Below are positions 62,496-64,000 of a stretch of 64,000 nt of DNA, in pieces; within the stretch, counting starts at the first letter, position 1, and the number at the start of each line of letters is the position of its first letter. The translations under genes and the position numbers were made by a program. This stretch comes from Thunnus maccoyii. Taxonomy: Eukaryota; Chordata; Actinopteri; Scombriformes; Scombridae. The notes below the pieces were generated by a model. That model was not told where the DNA came from and did no database searches. It was given only the letters and a program-made list of their open reading frames with translations. The stretch is taken from NCBI RefSeq assembly GCF_910596095.1, contig NC_056546.1:6571425-6635424 (forward strand), written 5' to 3'.

Positions 62496-63815
62496 ACTGC
62501 TGCTACTAGTACTACTACTCCAACAAATACTACTACTTGTACTGCTACTAGTCACCAGCAAGTATTTACTGCATTCACAGAGACTGATGGGCCACAACTT
62601 TTCACTGCTGCTGTGAGTATATGACTAGCGACTGCTTCTACAACCATTACTACTATCACAACTGTAGTATTACAACAAGGCTGCTATTGCCAGTAATAAC
62701 ATTGATAATTTTGCAAACAATGTATGTAGAAGATTTTTTTTTAAAATATATTTTTATCTATATGACGTATGTCAAACAACGGTCTGAAGACAGAGAGTTG
62801 GAAAGATCAACTTCCAAACAGTATATATTATATTAAGATTTAACAAAAACCTAGTTTGTAATTGCTGTGATTCATAAAATCCACCAATAAAAGAAACATA
62901 AATGAACTGGTCGGCAAAATAATGGGCTGATAATTGAATTTCACTACATGTTTGCATCAAGTTTTAACATGAAAGCAACTTTGCAAGATTTCTCACAATG
63001 CTAAAAACAAAATTCAGCTGTTTTGGTGTGCAAATCAACAAAACTAAAGATGCTGAATACTGTCATAAAACACAGTTATCAGCAAAGTATCAGAGTCAAT
63101 ATTTGTCCCTTAAAAATCAGGAAAGTTAGAATTATTATTTTCTCCTAAACAAGTCATATTTCACATAAATTTTGACCCTAAATACCTTGTTGTCACTGGA
63201 GTACAGGACTGTATTCTACAGATAAATCAGAGTTTGCTCCGGCCCTAAATTATACTTTACAACAAGCCAATTGATTTATTTTTGTCTCTCAAGCTACAAT
63301 AAAAAAGTATGAAAGGAAGCAAAAACAGACCCCAAACAGCTTTCACTCTCCTGAGCTGAACAGATGAGATGTTTATTGGACTCTGCCCAAAGGCACATGA
63401 GACGAGATGGATGATTTCTGAGTATAAAAACTTCTAAAAGGACTAAGTACATTTAGCCCCAAACTAAGCCTTCCTCATAAATGTTCAGAATGAGCTTTGA
63501 AATTGAAATTCCTTTGAGACTTGTTTGTTCTCCTTCCATTTCCAAGAAAATTCAAAGAAATTTGCTTTGGACGTCAGGTGTGGTTTTACAGGTCAGAAAT
63601 ATCCAGGAAAATCTTGTGATGTTCACACACCCGTAGAGAATCAATCTGCATGCAGAGGAGTGTTTTTCTTTGTGCCTGAAAAACACACTGTTATTATACA
63701 TACAGTATACAGAACACTCTTATGACTTCTGTCTGTTTTCCCTGTAAGATTTGTTTTATTACCACAATCTATTTGTATTATAGCATGTCATAAAGTCAGA
63801 CTTAGTAGTTTTTGC

Positions 63816-63908
<93 letters not shown>

Positions 63909-64000
63909 GGGCTGGCCAGGCTTGGATTTGACATGGCCTAAGTGCAAAAACATGCAGCCCTGCAAACATGGTTTCGTTAATTGTACTCAGCAGACCCAGT
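62496..64000. other. Right window edge, no gene, long TG repeat
   Basis: CTACTA-type simple sequence at about 62500-62560, then AT-rich DNA without recognised genes. An uninterrupted TG tract of about 90 bp lies at 63816-63905. Confidence 0.7.

Noticed and set aside
55000..64000. Search for evx2/hoxd homeobox or a mir-10 family hairpin
   Set aside because: No homeodomain-like frame or sequence close to the mature mir-10 was found on either strand.

Overview
The window is vertebrate nuclear DNA, almost certainly from a ray-finned (teleost) fish. It has split genes with GT-AG introns, long CA/CT microsatellites and a dense mix of degenerate DNA transposons (hAT, Harbinger, Tc1-like), non-LTR retrotransposon pieces and small palindromic elements of kinds common in fish genomes. 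No prokaryotic gene, CRISPR array, tRNA or rRNA was seen. Only two genes can be supported, and both were rebuilt exon by exon from the sequence. All divergence figures are by-eye counts, not alignments.

Layout. 1-16,640: no host gene; repeats, LINE and hAT fragments. 16,641-32,065: one unit carrying the complete muscle nicotinic acetylcholine receptor alpha-1 gene (chrna1, + strand, 10 coding exons, 459 codons). 32,066-40,042: a shrunken direct tandem copy of that same unit. It keeps exon 1, exon 2, part of exon 9 and exon 10, has lost exons 3-8, and is broken by a lost splice donor, a stop codon and a frameshift. 40,043-44,426: intergenic sequence or the 3' side of lunapark. 44,427-53,067: a complete lunapark gene (lnpk, - strand, 14 coding exons, 436 codons), with a likely 5' untranslated exon and promoter at about 54,700-54,960. 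55,000-64,000: no host gene; long CT/CA tracts, a LINE endonuclease remnant, a fold-back element and a LINE 3' end.

Biology. chrna1 encodes the ligand-binding subunit of the neuromuscular receptor. lnpk encodes an endoplasmic-reticulum three-way-junction protein. They do not act in one pathway; the linkage is chromosomal and fits the vertebrate HoxD neighbourhood (human 2q31). lnpk transcription points away from the right flank, where evx2/hoxd genes would be expected in a conserved arrangement. None is visible in the last 9 kb.

Most interesting observations: (1) the tandem duplication can be placed to the base at both ends; (2) exons 1 and 2 of the dead copy are nearly identical to the parent while the flanking introns differ by about 6 percent, hinting at earlier selection or gene conversion; (3) chrna1 intron 8 uses a GC donor; (4) the last lnpk coding exon carries a run of nine glutamines and long glutamate runs; (5) there is an in-frame candidate alternative last exon for lnpk.
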